Below, in pieces: positions 34,763 through 47,370 of a stretch of 64,000 nt of DNA. Position 1 is the first letter of the stretch. The number at the start of each line of letters is the position of its first letter. The notes under the pieces are model-generated. The model was given only the letters and a program-made list of their open reading frames with translations. It did no database searches and had not been told where the DNA came from. The DNA lies in NCBI RefSeq assembly GCF_014196295.1, contig NZ_JACIDK010000001.1:1034785-1098784 (forward strand), given 5' to 3'. Position numbers and translations under genes: made by a program. This DNA comes from Phenylobacterium haematophilum. Lineage in GTDB: Bacteria > Pseudomonadota > Alphaproteobacteria > Caulobacterales > Caulobacteraceae.

Positions 34763-35500
34763 ATGCCCAATCGCCAGACCCCGCCTGAGCAACCTCACGC
34801 GCCCCGTCGTCGCCGCGCCGAGGCTCCGCAAGGCGGACCCGAGCCGCGCAGCTTCGGCGAGGAGGGCCGTTACTCCTCAGATCAGGCCCGCTATTACGGC
34901 GCCGACACCCGTTCCTTCGACGCCTTCGGGTCCCACCGTCCCAGCGATGCGCGCCCCGAATGGCGACGCGGCCGCTACGAAGCCGGCCGCGACAGCGCCC
35001 CCCACGCGCCCTTCGACGAAGCCGACGCCCTGGCCCGGGGCTACTACAGCCTCGACGCCCCTCACGGCGGTCAGGAGTACGGGATCGAGCCGCACGGCTA
35101 TCGGGAGTCCATCGTCCGCCGCCGCGCCCGGCCGGCCGGCGCGCCGCTCACTGAGGCCGAACGCGCCCCGTACGGCGACCAACCGCTCAACCCGCGCGAC
35201 CCGGGCGTCCGCGAGTTCGGCCCGCCCGCAGACTATGCCTATCACCCCAGCGCCGAAACCGAGTTCGAGCTGGAATACCTCGACTGGCGAGAAGCCCGGC
35301 TCGCCTCCCACGACCGCGACTACGCCGCCTGGCGCGAGGAGCAGCAGCGCAAGTATGACGCTGAGTACCGCGCCTTTCGCGGCGAGTGGCAGGCGCGCTT
35401 CGACCGAAGCTTCGCGGAGTGGCGCAACTTGCAGGATGCTCAGGACCCTCTTAGCGCCCCGGTCAGCGAGGGAGCGGCCCCGCCCGACGATCGCGTCTGA
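34763..35500 (+). CDS. Hydrophilic stress-associated protein (245 aa)
   Basis: Very polar protein rich in Arg, Asp, Tyr and Glu, without signal peptide or membrane segment. The N-terminal two thirds look disordered. The C-terminal part has repeats of an acidic-aromatic pattern (RDYAAWREEQQRKYDAEYRA, then RSFAEWRNLQ), as in SWFGD-type and related desiccation or stress proteins of alphaproteobacteria. A perfect EcfG-type promoter 32 bp upstream and GAAGGAG before ATG 34763 make it a likely general-stress gene. The exact function is unknown. Confidence 0.8.
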   Translation: MPNRQTPPEQPHAPRRRRAEAPQGGPEPRSFGEEGRYSSDQARYYGADTRSFDAFGSHRPSDARPEWRRGRYEAGRDSAPHAPFDEADALARGYYSLDAPHGGQEYGIEPHGYRESIVRRRARPAGAPLTEAERAPYGDQPLNPRDPGVREFGPPADYAYHPSAETEFELEYLDWREARLASHDRDYAAWREEQQRKYDAEYRAFRGEWQARFDRSFAEWRNLQDAQDPLSAPVSEGAAPPDDRV

Positions 35501-35680
35501 ACTCGCCCTATGGGCGATCACTTCGCGGCTTGCGCGAAACAATGTTCACAGAACGCAAATTGCGCTCCCTCAACGACCCTGAATAGTCCTATCGGCCAGA
35601 TGACTCGCCTGCCTGAAGCCCATACTAGCGCTAGGGAGATTTGATCGGGCGGCGGGCGGCGGCCGCCAGGGGGTGTGAAC

Positions 35681-36298
35681 ATGCGTGTGGTCGTGGTGAG
35701 CAGACAGCCGCTTTGGCGGGACGCGCTGAGCGCCCTGGTGGCGGCCGAGCTCACCGCCGACCCCGTGGTGTCGCTCGACGACGTCTCGCAGCTGGCGGCC
35801 CTTCATCCGGTCGCCGACGACCTGATCCTTCTGGACCCCCCGGGCCAGACCGACCCCGGCGAATGGATCGAGCGCAACGTCGAGCACCTCAAAACCGGAC
35901 GCCTCGTGCTGCTGCCGCCGCACAAGAACGTCCGCTGGGCCAAGATCGCCTACGCCCACGGCTTCCGCGCTTTGGCGCCCAAGGACACCGCTTCGGACCT
36001 GATGGTCGCGGTGCTTCGGCTGGTCGTGGTCGGCGGCGAGTACTTCCCCTGCTTCGAAGAACTCGGCGCCATCCCCGATCCGGCGCCAGGCCATGGGCCG
36101 CGCCTCTCGCCGCGCCAGGTGGAGGTGCTGCGCGAGTTGGAACGCGGGCGCACCAACAAGGAGATCGCCGAACAGCTCGGCATCGCGATCGCAACGGTGA
36201 AGCTGCACGTCCAGGCGATCCTCAGCGCCACCGGCGCGCGCAACCGCACCGAGGTGGTCAGCCGCATGGCCTCCGGCCAGACCCGGCCGCCGAACTAA
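35681..36298 (+). CDS. LuxR/NarL-type response regulator with atypical receiver
   Basis: 205-residue regulator. The C-terminal LuxR HTH is clear (SPRQVEVLRELERGRTNKEI, GIAIATVKLHVQAI). The N-terminal receiver keeps the likely phospho-Asp52 (LILLDPPG) and Lys in ALAPKD, but the acidic pocket after strand 1 is replaced by VVVVSRQPLW (Ser-Arg instead of Asp-Asp). Phosphorylation may therefore be weak or absent. ATG 35681 was preferred over GTG 35675 because AGGGGG lies seven bases upstream. No partner kinase is adjacent on the same transcript. Confidence 0.87.
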   Translation: MRVVVVSRQPLWRDALSALVAAELTADPVVSLDDVSQLAALHPVADDLILLDPPGQTDPGEWIERNVEHLKTGRLVLLPPHKNVRWAKIAYAHGFRALAPKDTASDLMVAVLRLVVVGGEYFPCFEELGAIPDPAPGHGPRLSPRQVEVLRELERGRTNKEIAEQLGIAIATVKLHVQAILSATGARNRTEVVSRMASGQTRPPN

Positions 36299-36443
36299 CC
36301 CATCAGCCAGATGAGTATAGTTCCTGCGAACTATTTAGATTAGGCACGACGATATACTTATAAGATACTTTTGATATTTGTCATTTTAGGACATCGTTAA
36401 TAACGACTCGTCCAGCGTCAGGCCAATATAACGGGGGCCTGAC
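36299..36443 (+). other. AT-rich intergenic region with hairpin
   Basis: Strikingly AT-rich for this genome. It holds a 7-bp hairpin ATAGTTC-CTGC-GAACTAT at 36317-36334, then a stretch with ATACTTATAA and TTTGATATTTGTCATTTTAG, and a small palindrome CGTTAATAACG. It probably contains the promoter of the chemoreceptor-kinase operon; I cannot assign the sigma factor. Confidence 0.5.
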
Positions 36444-37977
36444 ATGTCTACATCTGCGCAACTCGGTGAACGACTAAGCTTCATGCGTATGGACGACCTC
36501 GCCTGCGAGAGTCTCCGCGACATCAAACCCATCATCATGAGCGCCCTGCCCGGCGCCCTCGACACCTTCTACGGTCAGGTCGCCCAGCGGCCCGAGACCA
36601 GGGCCTTCTTCTCCGGCTCCAGCCACATGGGCTCGGCCAAGCGCCGGCAGATCGACCACTGGGAGACGATCTCCAGCGGCCGGTTCGACGACGGATACGT
36701 CTCCGCCGTCACCACCGTCGGCGAGACCCACGCCCGCATCGGCCTGGAGCCGCGCTGGTACATCGGCGGCTACGCCCTGGTGCTCGAGGCGCTGATCGCG
36801 TCGGTCACCGCCGCCCGCTGGCCGCGCGGCGGCGTGCTGCGCCGCGGCCCGTCGCCCGAGAAGGTCGCCGCCGAGCTCGGCGCCCTGGCCAAGGCGACCC
36901 TGCTCGACATGGACTATGCGATCTCGGTCTATCTGGCCGCCGCCGACGCCGCACGGCGCGAGGCCGAAACCCAGGTGCTGGCGGTCGAGCGCGCGGCCAT
37001 CGTCCAGACCATCGGCGCGGGCATGACCGCCCTGGCCGATGGCGACCTTGGCTACCGGATCGAGACCGAACTCGCCGCCGAGTACGCCCAGATGCGCGAG
37101 GACTTCAACGCCGCCCTGGTCCGCCTGGAAGACGCCATCGCCTCGGTGGCCGGAAACGCCGCCGGGGTCGAGGCCGGGGCCGACGAACTGGCCCGCGCCT
37201 CCGACGACCTCTCGCGCCGCACCGAGCGCCAGGCCGCCGCCCTGGAAGAGACCGCCGCAGCGCTCGACCAGATCACCGCCACGGTGAAGGCCACCGCCGA
37301 TGGCGCGCGTCAGGCGGGCGAAGTGGTCGCCGTCGCCAAGGCCCAGGCCGAGCTTTCCACCACCGTGGTCGAGCGCGCCGTCGGGGCCATGGGCCAGATC
37401 GAGCAGTCGTCCGGCCAGATCGGCCGCATCATCGGCGTCATCGACGAGATCGCCTTCCAGACCAACCTGCTGGCGCTCAACGCCGGGGTCGAGGCGGCGC
37501 GCGCAGGCGAGGCCGGTCGCGGCTTCGCCGTCGTCGCCTCCGAGGTCCGGGCCCTAGCTCAACGCTCGGCCGACGCCGCCAAGGAGATCAAGGAACTGAT
37601 CGGCGCTTCGGCCGGCCATGTCGACGAAGGGGTCGGGCTGGTGCGCGAAACCGGCGCAGCGCTGCAGGCCATCGCCGCCAAGGTCGGCGAGATCGACGAA
37701 GTGGTCGCCGGCATCGCCGCCTCCACCCAGGAACAGGCCTCGGGCCTGGCCCAGATCAACACCGCGGTGAACCAGATGGACCAGGGCCTGCAGCAGAACG
37801 CGGCCATGGTCGAGCAGGCCGCCGCCGCGACCCGCTCCCTGCGCGGCGAGGCCGCCGAACTCACGGCCCTGGTCGCCCGCTTCCGGCTGTCGGGCCAGGC
37901 CCAGCACGGCGAGACCGGGCCGGTCGGGGCGATGACGCGGGCCCTGGCCTCCGCGGTCTCGGGCGGCCGGCTCGCCC

Positions 37978-37985
<8 letters not shown>
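36444..37985 (+). CDS. Globin-coupled methyl-accepting chemotaxis protein (soluble)
   Basis: 513-residue cytoplasmic chemoreceptor without membrane helices. Residues about 1-170 are a protoglobin-type sensor; the proximal haem His is likely in [25 protein letters not shown]-like linker ([13 protein letters not shown]) and the signalling domain follow, with the hairpin tip [20 protein letters not shown] and [20 protein letters not shown]. Such proteins sense oxygen and control motility (HemAT class). The stop lies inside the start of the hybrid kinase (8-bp overlap), an unusual partner in place of che genes. Confidence 0.92.
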
Positions 37986-39915
<1,930 letters not shown>

Positions 39916-39956
39916 CTATACTGAGGGTTTCAAGGAAAGGTTGTCTTAGCGGCGGT

Positions 39957-41053
39957 CTACGCTGTGATCGCGAAGGCGAAGTCGTGTTCCATCTTCTCGT
40001 TGGACGTGCCGGGCCGGAATGAGTTGGTCTGGCGTTTCCTGATCGTGCTCGACTCGCCTTGGTGCAACGGCGTCACGCTACGGCCGCTGAGTCCAGTTTC
40101 GAGAGACGCGGTGAGGCCCTCGAACAGGCCCTCTTTGTCCAGCATGGTGCCGCCAATCCGCACCACTAGATGCGCCTCGCCTTTCAGCAGGCCCGCGCAG
40201 CCCTGCCAAACCTCAGATAGGAAGGTCCAATACTCCTCCTTACGAGTGTGCCGGTCGTCCTTGTGCAGACGCGCAGACGGTCGGTCGGGGCCACCAAGGA
40301 ACCAAAGCCGTAGCCATTGGTCCTCGGCATAATCGGTCGTGTCCAGATACGGCGGTGATGTGACGATCAGCGAAACGGTTTCCGTGTGTTCGCTAAGCAT
40401 GTCACCTGCCGTCCGGGCGTCCCCGAGAACGACTTGTCCAGTGCGCTTTGGCACTTCACCGGCAAGTCGAAACTTCGCTGTCTTGCGAAGAATGTCGAAG
40501 GCGTCACGTTCCGGAGGAAGGAGATCGCGCGCCTTCCACCACCTCACCGAATACTCCGGTTTGGTGCTGATGGTGCGCGGCATCCGATTGCTTAGACACA
40601 GTTCGGTCTTATGGGACTCTCCATGGAGCACCCCCAGCACCATAGCCGCAATAAATCGGTCCGCCCGATCAGTCTGCCAGCGCAGTGCGCGTTTGAGGAA
40701 CAGCACCTGTTGCAGCGTCAAGGTGCTGAAGCACACTCGAAAGAACTCATGGTCGGGTGCTGCCTCCTCAGCCGCCGTGGCGAACTCTCCCTGAAGCTCG
40801 TCGATCCGCACTGCCACCTCATCGGGGGTGGGGACGTTTGCCTTGGCACCCGCGACGCAAGCAGCAACCGGATTTATGTCAGACCCGATTGTGCGACGGT
40901 CGTTGAGAAGGCCTTCGAGAATGGTGGTGCCTCGTCCGCAGAACGGGTCGAACACCTGATCGCCCGGACGGGAATAGGCGAGCAACTGCTTCTGAACGAA
41001 GCTCTCCGGGAACATCGCGAAATAGGGACAGATCGAGTGAAGAGGATTTCGCA

Positions 41054-41054
<1 letters not shown>
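39957..41054 (-). CDS. DNA methyltransferase of the ParB/nuclease cassette
   Basis: 365-residue SAM-dependent amino-methyltransferase. SAM motif I VFDPFCGRGTTILEG is at residues 34-48, then IGSDINPVA (56-64), and the catalytic motif VTSPPYLDTTDY at 231-242, the SPPY box of N6-adenine or N4-cytosine methylases. Motif I precedes motif IV. GTG 41054 overlaps the TAG of the nuclease-like gene (TAGTG); the frame extends upstream but only this start gives family-like sequence. Base composition is lower in GC than the surrounding genes. Likely the modification arm of the cassette (inference). Confidence 0.85.
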
Positions 41055-43253
<2,199 letters not shown>

Positions 43254-43265
43254 GAGAGTTCCTAG

Positions 43266-43458
43266 TCGCGGCGCGTAAGCCTATCAGTTCGATTCGTCGC
43301 GCCCTACCATAGACCAACTCGCGGCGGCACGGGCAGGAGGGACCGTGCCAAGGGTGTGCCATGGTGTGCCAGAGCGTCGTTCAAGGGCGCAGCGATAGCT
43401 ACGCCACTGGCGCGCCGTGCCAGATGTCATCTAACCATCTGATCCATAAGGAAGATGG
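43266..43458. other. Non-coding junction between the cassette and tRNA-Ser
   Basis: 193 bp with no gene. It contains four GTGCCA motifs, three of them close together at about 43345-43373, and AT-richer sequence next to the tRNA. I see no integrase remnant and no copy of the tRNA 3' end at the other border of the cassette. Confidence 0.5.
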
Positions 43459-43548
43459 TGGCGGTGACGGAGGGATTCGAACCCTCGATACCCTTTCGAG
43501 TATGACGATTTAGCAAACCGTTGCCTTCAGCCACTCGGCCACGTCACC
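43459..43548 (-). tRNA. tRNA-Ser(GCT)
   Basis: 90-nt tRNA with a long variable arm, as in serine tRNAs. The acceptor stem GGTGACG/CGTCACC is perfect, the anticodon loop reads TTGCTAA giving anticodon GCT (codons AGC/AGT), the T-loop GGTTCGAATCC is canonical, and CCA is encoded (43461-43459). Confidence 0.96.
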
Positions 43549-43702
43549 AGCCCGGCCGGGCGCGCTCGGGGCGCGCTCCAAATCGGGTCGCACTCCATAG
43601 CCGAAACCGGGCGCCGGGAGCAACGGGGGCGCGGAAAAGAAAAACATCGCGGCGGCAGATCGCGCGCCGCTCGCCAAAATGTGCGGCGCGCGGCCCGTTT
43701 CA

Positions 43703-43720
43703 TCGCTTAAGGTTAAGCGA
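43703..43720. repeat. 18-bp palindrome TCGCTTAA-GG-TTAAGCGA region
   Basis: An 8-bp perfect inverted repeat around a GG spacer, about 20 bp before the start of the 86-aa protein. It contains two TTAA half-sites but not at CtrA spacing. It could be an operator or the 5' hairpin of the transcript. Confidence 0.6.
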
Positions 43721-43739
43721 CGGGAGGCTGGCGGCGAGC

Positions 43740-44000
43740 GTGAGCGGTCAACTGCACGAGCGACTGGACGCCAAGATCGGCGAGCTGCGGGCCGCCGGCG
43801 TGGCGATCACGCGAATCGACGCCAGCCCTCAGGCCATCGAGCAGCTGTTCATCGGCAAGGGCGAGAGCGCCATCCTCTTCGACGCCGATCCGTCCCGCGA
43901 CACCGCCTGGTACGGAGACGTCGAGCTGCAGGCCTGCGCCGAGCCGGGCGCCCGGCTCCTCGTGGTCGGCGCCGACGGCCCGCAGAATATCGAAATCTAG
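43740..44000 (+). CDS. Small protein of unknown function (86 aa)
   Basis: Mixed alpha/beta acidic protein (LHERLDAKIGELRAAGVAIT, AIEQLFIGKGESAILFDADP). Start GTG 43740 was chosen with GGGAGG about 12 bases upstream; no ATG is available in the frame. High third-position GC supports coding. I do not recognise a family. The terminator at 44117-44147 follows after 116 bp. Confidence 0.55.
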   Translation: MSGQLHERLDAKIGELRAAGVAITRIDASPQAIEQLFIGKGESAILFDADPSRDTAWYGDVELQACAEPGARLLVVGADGPQNIEI

Positions 44001-44116
44001 AACATCGAGATCTGACGGCACGAGGCTTGCTGCGCGGTCCTCAAGTGGAACACCCGCGCACCAAAACGAGCCCATCGTCCTAGTGCGCGCGCCGGCGCTC
44101 CATGCGCCGGCAAGGC

Positions 44117-44147
44117 GGGGGAGCGCGTCATCGCCGACGCGCTCCCC
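44117..44147. terminator. Bidirectional intrinsic terminator
   Basis: GGGGAGCGCGTC pairs with GACGCGCTCCCC (12 bp) between two convergent small genes. No long T-run on either side, so its strength is uncertain. Confidence 0.6.
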
Positions 44148-44160
44148 TAGCCTCCTGCTC

Positions 44161-44370
44161 TCAGGACAGCGTCTTGGCGTAGCGGCGAGCGCCGCGGGCG
44201 GCGTCCAGGCACTCCGCATAGGTGTCGAGCAGCCACTTCCGGCTGGCCAGCTTGTCTTGGCCGCCGCGCGCCAGAGCCACGCCCTCCAGGTCGGCGATCC
44301 GTTCCAGCAGCAGATAGGCGACGTGTTCAGGTGTGTTCTCGCTCGCCGTCGACACCGGTAAATCGGCCAT
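44161..44370 (-). CDS. Small protein of unknown function (69 aa)
   Basis: Helical protein (ENTPEHVAYLLLERIADLEG, KWLLDTYAECLDAARGARRY) with one cysteine and no signal peptide. ATG 44370 (MADLPVS) was preferred; an in-frame ATG at 44397 is the alternative. It looks like conserved hypothetical proteins of Caulobacterales, but I cannot name it. Divergent from the alpha/beta hydrolase. Confidence 0.6.
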   Translation of the reverse strand: MADLPVSTASENTPEHVAYLLLERIADLEGVALARGGQDKLASRKWLLDTYAECLDAARGARRYAKTLS

Positions 44371-44509
44371 GGCGTTTTCGGACTTCCTGACGGACATTGG
44401 GCGCGCCCTTTCGGCCAAGCTCGATCTGCGGCTCAACGCCGTGGCGGCGGGCCCGTTGCATTACCCTTTCGTCACGATCGCAGAGGCCCCGAGGCGGGGC
44501 GAGACATCC

Positions 44510-45496
44510 ATGCGCCTGCTCCTGCCGCTGCTTCTCCTGGCCCTCGCCGCGGCCCCGCGTCCCGCCGCCGCCGACCCCAGCGCCAGGCCCGACCTGGCGG
44601 CGCGGCTGCCCGACGGGCGAAAGCTGAACTTTCGCTGCGCAGGGGCCGGCGCGCCCACCGTCCTGCTCGAGGGCGGCTACGCCGCGGACTCGCTCGGCTG
44701 GGGCAAGGTCAAGGCCGCGCTCGCGAAGACCTACCGCGTCTGCACCTACGACCGCGCCGGAGCGGGCTTCTCCGATCCTGGCCGCCTGCCTCGCGACGGC
44801 GCCGCCATCGCCCGCGACCTCGACCGCGGCCTGGCCGCCGCGCGTATCGGCGGCCCTTACATTGTCGTCGGGCACTCGGCCGGAGCGCTCTACGTTCGGC
44901 TGTTCTCCAACCGCCGGCCGCAGGACGTCGTCGGCATGGTGCTGGTCGATCCGTCGATCGAGCATCAGGACCGCCGCTTCGCGGCGATGTTCGGCGAGGG
45001 CGCGGCCGGTGTCGGACCGTTGCGGGCGCGCGCCGCCCAGTGCCTGGCCGCCGCCGAGGCCGGAAGCTTGCCCGCGACCGAACCGCCGCTCGACCGATGC
45101 GTTCCGGCCGCGCGCCCCGGTCAGGATCCGGCCGCGGCCGCCGCACGCCGCGCCGAGGCGATGCGCCCATCGACCTGGCGCGCGCGGATCTCCGAGCTCG
45201 ACACCCTTTGGGGGGCCACGTCCAATCAACTCAGCGCCGCGCGACAGAGCTACGGCGACCTGCCGCTGGTGGTGCTGACCGCCGACGGGACCTACGCCGC
45301 CGCGCCCGAGGCTGCGCGACAGCCGCTCGCGAACCTGTGGTGGGGTCTGCACCGCGAACTGGCCCGCCGTTCGACGCGGGGCGTCAGCCGTGTCGTGAAG
45401 GGCAGCTCGCACATGATGATGACCGACCGCCCTGACGCCATCATCGACGCCGTCGATGAAGTCGCTTCCCAGGCGAATATGCTTAAGCGCAGGTGA
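44510..45496 (+). CDS. Alpha/beta hydrolase, exported
   Basis: 328-residue hydrolase with a signal peptide (LLLPLLLLALAAAPRPAAAD). The oxyanion strand VLLEGGYAADSLGW, the nucleophile elbow VVGHSAGALYVRLFS (Ser), a likely acid in VLTADGTYA, and the His in GSSHMMMTDRP form a complete triad. The substrate is unknown. ATG 44510 was chosen because it starts the signal peptide; the frame is open further upstream. Confidence 0.87.
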   Translation: MRLLLPLLLLALAAAPRPAAADPSARPDLAARLPDGRKLNFRCAGAGAPTVLLEGGYAADSLGWGKVKAALAKTYRVCTYDRAGAGFSDPGRLPRDGAAIARDLDRGLAAARIGGPYIVVGHSAGALYVRLFSNRRPQDVVGMVLVDPSIEHQDRRFAAMFGEGAAGVGPLRARAAQCLAAAEAGSLPATEPPLDRCVPAARPGQDPAAAAARRAEAMRPSTWRARISELDTLWGATSNQLSAARQSYGDLPLVVLTADGTYAAAPEAARQPLANLWWGLHRELARRSTRGVSRVVKGSSHMMMTDRPDAIIDAVDEVASQANMLKRR

Positions 45497-45729
45497 ACAA
45501 TTCACCCACAGGTTGTTCGCTCTTATCAAGCATCTTGTAGTGTGAATGACAGTTGTCGGCGTGCTGTCGCAGCCCCGAGATTGATTCAGTCCTCAGTCTG
45601 GTCGCAATTGGGGTGCGTGACGGATGCGAATAGTTTACAGATGTCGTTATAGAACGCGTGTACGTTAACTGCTCACACAGAGGCCGTGTGGCAGTGTGCT
45701 TCCCCGTTATCGCGATAAACCGGTCCCTG
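45497..45729 (+). other. Intergenic region before hfsE
   Basis: 233 bp, AT-richer than the genes. It contains a CACAC/GTGTG hairpin at 45674-45690 and a GTTAAC at 45664-45669. It probably holds the promoter of the hfsEFGH operon; no consensus that I can assign with confidence. Confidence 0.4.
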
Positions 45730-47259
45730 ATGTCTTTCGCCGCCCCGTTCAAGCCCAGCTCGTTGGCTGACCGCCGCGCACGCCGGCAGGCTGAAGCCGA
45801 CGCCGCCGCGGCCGCGTGGGCCGATCCCGGCCGCGATCGCCGCGGCCCGCTGCGCCCGGACAAGTTGACCCCGACCCGCCTGCGGATGTCGGGCCGGCTG
45901 CTCACCCGCTCCTTCCAGGCCGGCGACGCGCTGGCGCTGATTCTCGGCAGCCTGATCGCCGTGGCTCTGACGCATGGCGCCAGCGTGCTGCTGATCTACG
46001 GGGCGGCCACGGTCGCCACCTTCGCCAGTCTGCGCCTGTTCGACTGCTATAAGTTCGGCCGCCGCGAAGACCTGGCCATGCACCTGATGCGGGTCACCGT
46101 GGCGTTCGCCGTCGCGGTCGCGATGTGCTTCGCCATCCTCACCCATTTCGTCGGCGCGATCATGCTGACCGCCTCGCTCGGGGTCTGGACGCCGATGGCG
46201 TTCCTCTGCGCGGCTGCGGCGCACGGCCTCTGGTGGGCCAACGTCAAGCGTTGGCGCTCGAACGGCCGTCTGACGCCCAATCTGGTGATCGTCGGGGCCA
46301 CCGGCGCGGCCGACCGCCTGATCGCCGCCATTCTGGAAACCCGCGAGGCCCACGTCCTCGGCGTGTTCGACGACCGCGCCGAGCGCACGCCCGCCGGTCT
46401 GCACCGCGTGCCGCTGCTGGGCGGCACCGACGAACTGCTGGCCCACCGGATCATGCCGTACGTTGATCGCATCGTGATCACCGTGCCGGCCCATGCGCGA
46501 GAGCGCGTGCACGCCCTGCTCGAGCGCCTGAAGGTGCTCCCCAACGAGATCACCCTGCTGCTGGACCGCGAAGGCCAGGCCGAGGAGGCCGAGGCCATCG
46601 ACCGGATCGCCAGCATCCCGCTGGCCCGCGTCTCGGGCGCCGAGATCGACCAGGGCAAGGCGCTGGCCAAGCGCGCCCAGGACATCATCATCGGGGCGCT
46701 GGCGCTGTTCGTGACCACCCCGATCATGCTGCTGGTCGCCTTGGCCATCAAGCTGGACAGCCCCGGCCCGGTGTTCTTCCGCCAGCGCCGCCACGGTTTC
46801 AACAACGAAGAGATCGTGGTCTGGAAGTTCCGCTCGATGCGCACCGAGGCGGCCGACGCCAAGGCCACGCGCCAGATCAGCGCTGACGACGACCGCGTCA
46901 CCAAGGTCGGCAAGTTCATCCGCAAGACCGGCCTCGACGAACTGCCGCAGCTGTTCAACGTGCTGACCGGCGAGATGTCCCTGGTCGGTCCGCGCCCCCA
47001 CGCCATCGGCATGAAGACCGGCGCCGTGGAAAGCTCGCGCCTGGTGGCCGAGTACGCGCATCGCCACCGCATGAAGCCGGGCATGACCGGCTGGGCCGCC
47101 ATCAACGGCTCGCGCGGGGCGGTCGACACCCCAGAACTGGTCCGCCGCCGCGTGGCGCTGGACGTGGAGTACATCGAGCGCCAGTCGTTCTGGCTCGACC
47201 TCTACATCATGTTCATGACCATCCCCTGCCTGCTGGGCGACTCCGAGACCGTCCGTTAA
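45730..47259 (+). CDS. hfsE: Undecaprenyl-phosphate glycosyl-1-phosphate transferase, holdfast (HfsE-like)
   Basis: 509-residue polyprenyl-phosphate hexose-1-phosphate transferase that starts synthesis of the lipid-linked repeat unit in the inner membrane. N-terminal membrane helices (about residues 60-180), a Rossmann-like middle (LVIVGATGAADRLIAAILET), then a further helix and the catalytic domain with VFFRQRRHGFNNEEIVVWKF, RKTGLDELPQLFNVLTGEMS and LVGPRPHA. ATG 45730 (MSFAAPFK) was preferred; the frame is open to 45658. Its place before a flippase, glycosyltransferase and deacetylase matches hfsEFGH of C. crescentus. Confidence 0.85.
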   Translation: MSFAAPFKPSSLADRRARRQAEADAAAAAWADPGRDRRGPLRPDKLTPTRLRMSGRLLTRSFQAGDALALILGSLIAVALTHGASVLLIYGAATVATFASLRLFDCYKFGRREDLAMHLMRVTVAFAVAVAMCFAILTHFVGAIMLTASLGVWTPMAFLCAAAAHGLWWANVKRWRSNGRLTPNLVIVGATGAADRLIAAILETREAHVLGVFDDRAERTPAGLHRVPLLGGTDELLAHRIMPYVDRIVITVPAHARERVHALLERLKVLPNEITLLLDREGQAEEAEAIDRIASIPLARVSGAEIDQGKALAKRAQDIIIGALALFVTTPIMLLVALAIKLDSPGPVFFRQRRHGFNNEEIVVWKFRSMRTEAADAKATRQISADDDRVTKVGKFIRKTGLDELPQLFNVLTGEMSLVGPRPHAIGMKTGAVESSRLVAEYAHRHRMKPGMTGWAAINGSRGAVDTPELVRRRVALDVEYIERQSFWLDLYIMFMTIPCLLGDSETVR

Positions 47260-47370
47260 CCGGGTCGCGAAAAAACGCTGCGCGTTTAACGGTTTGCAAC
47301 CGGTCCTTGGGCCATTCTGAGCCTGAAGGCGGCGACCTGCCGCCAGGTGCGCTTGGGAAGGAACGGCCGG

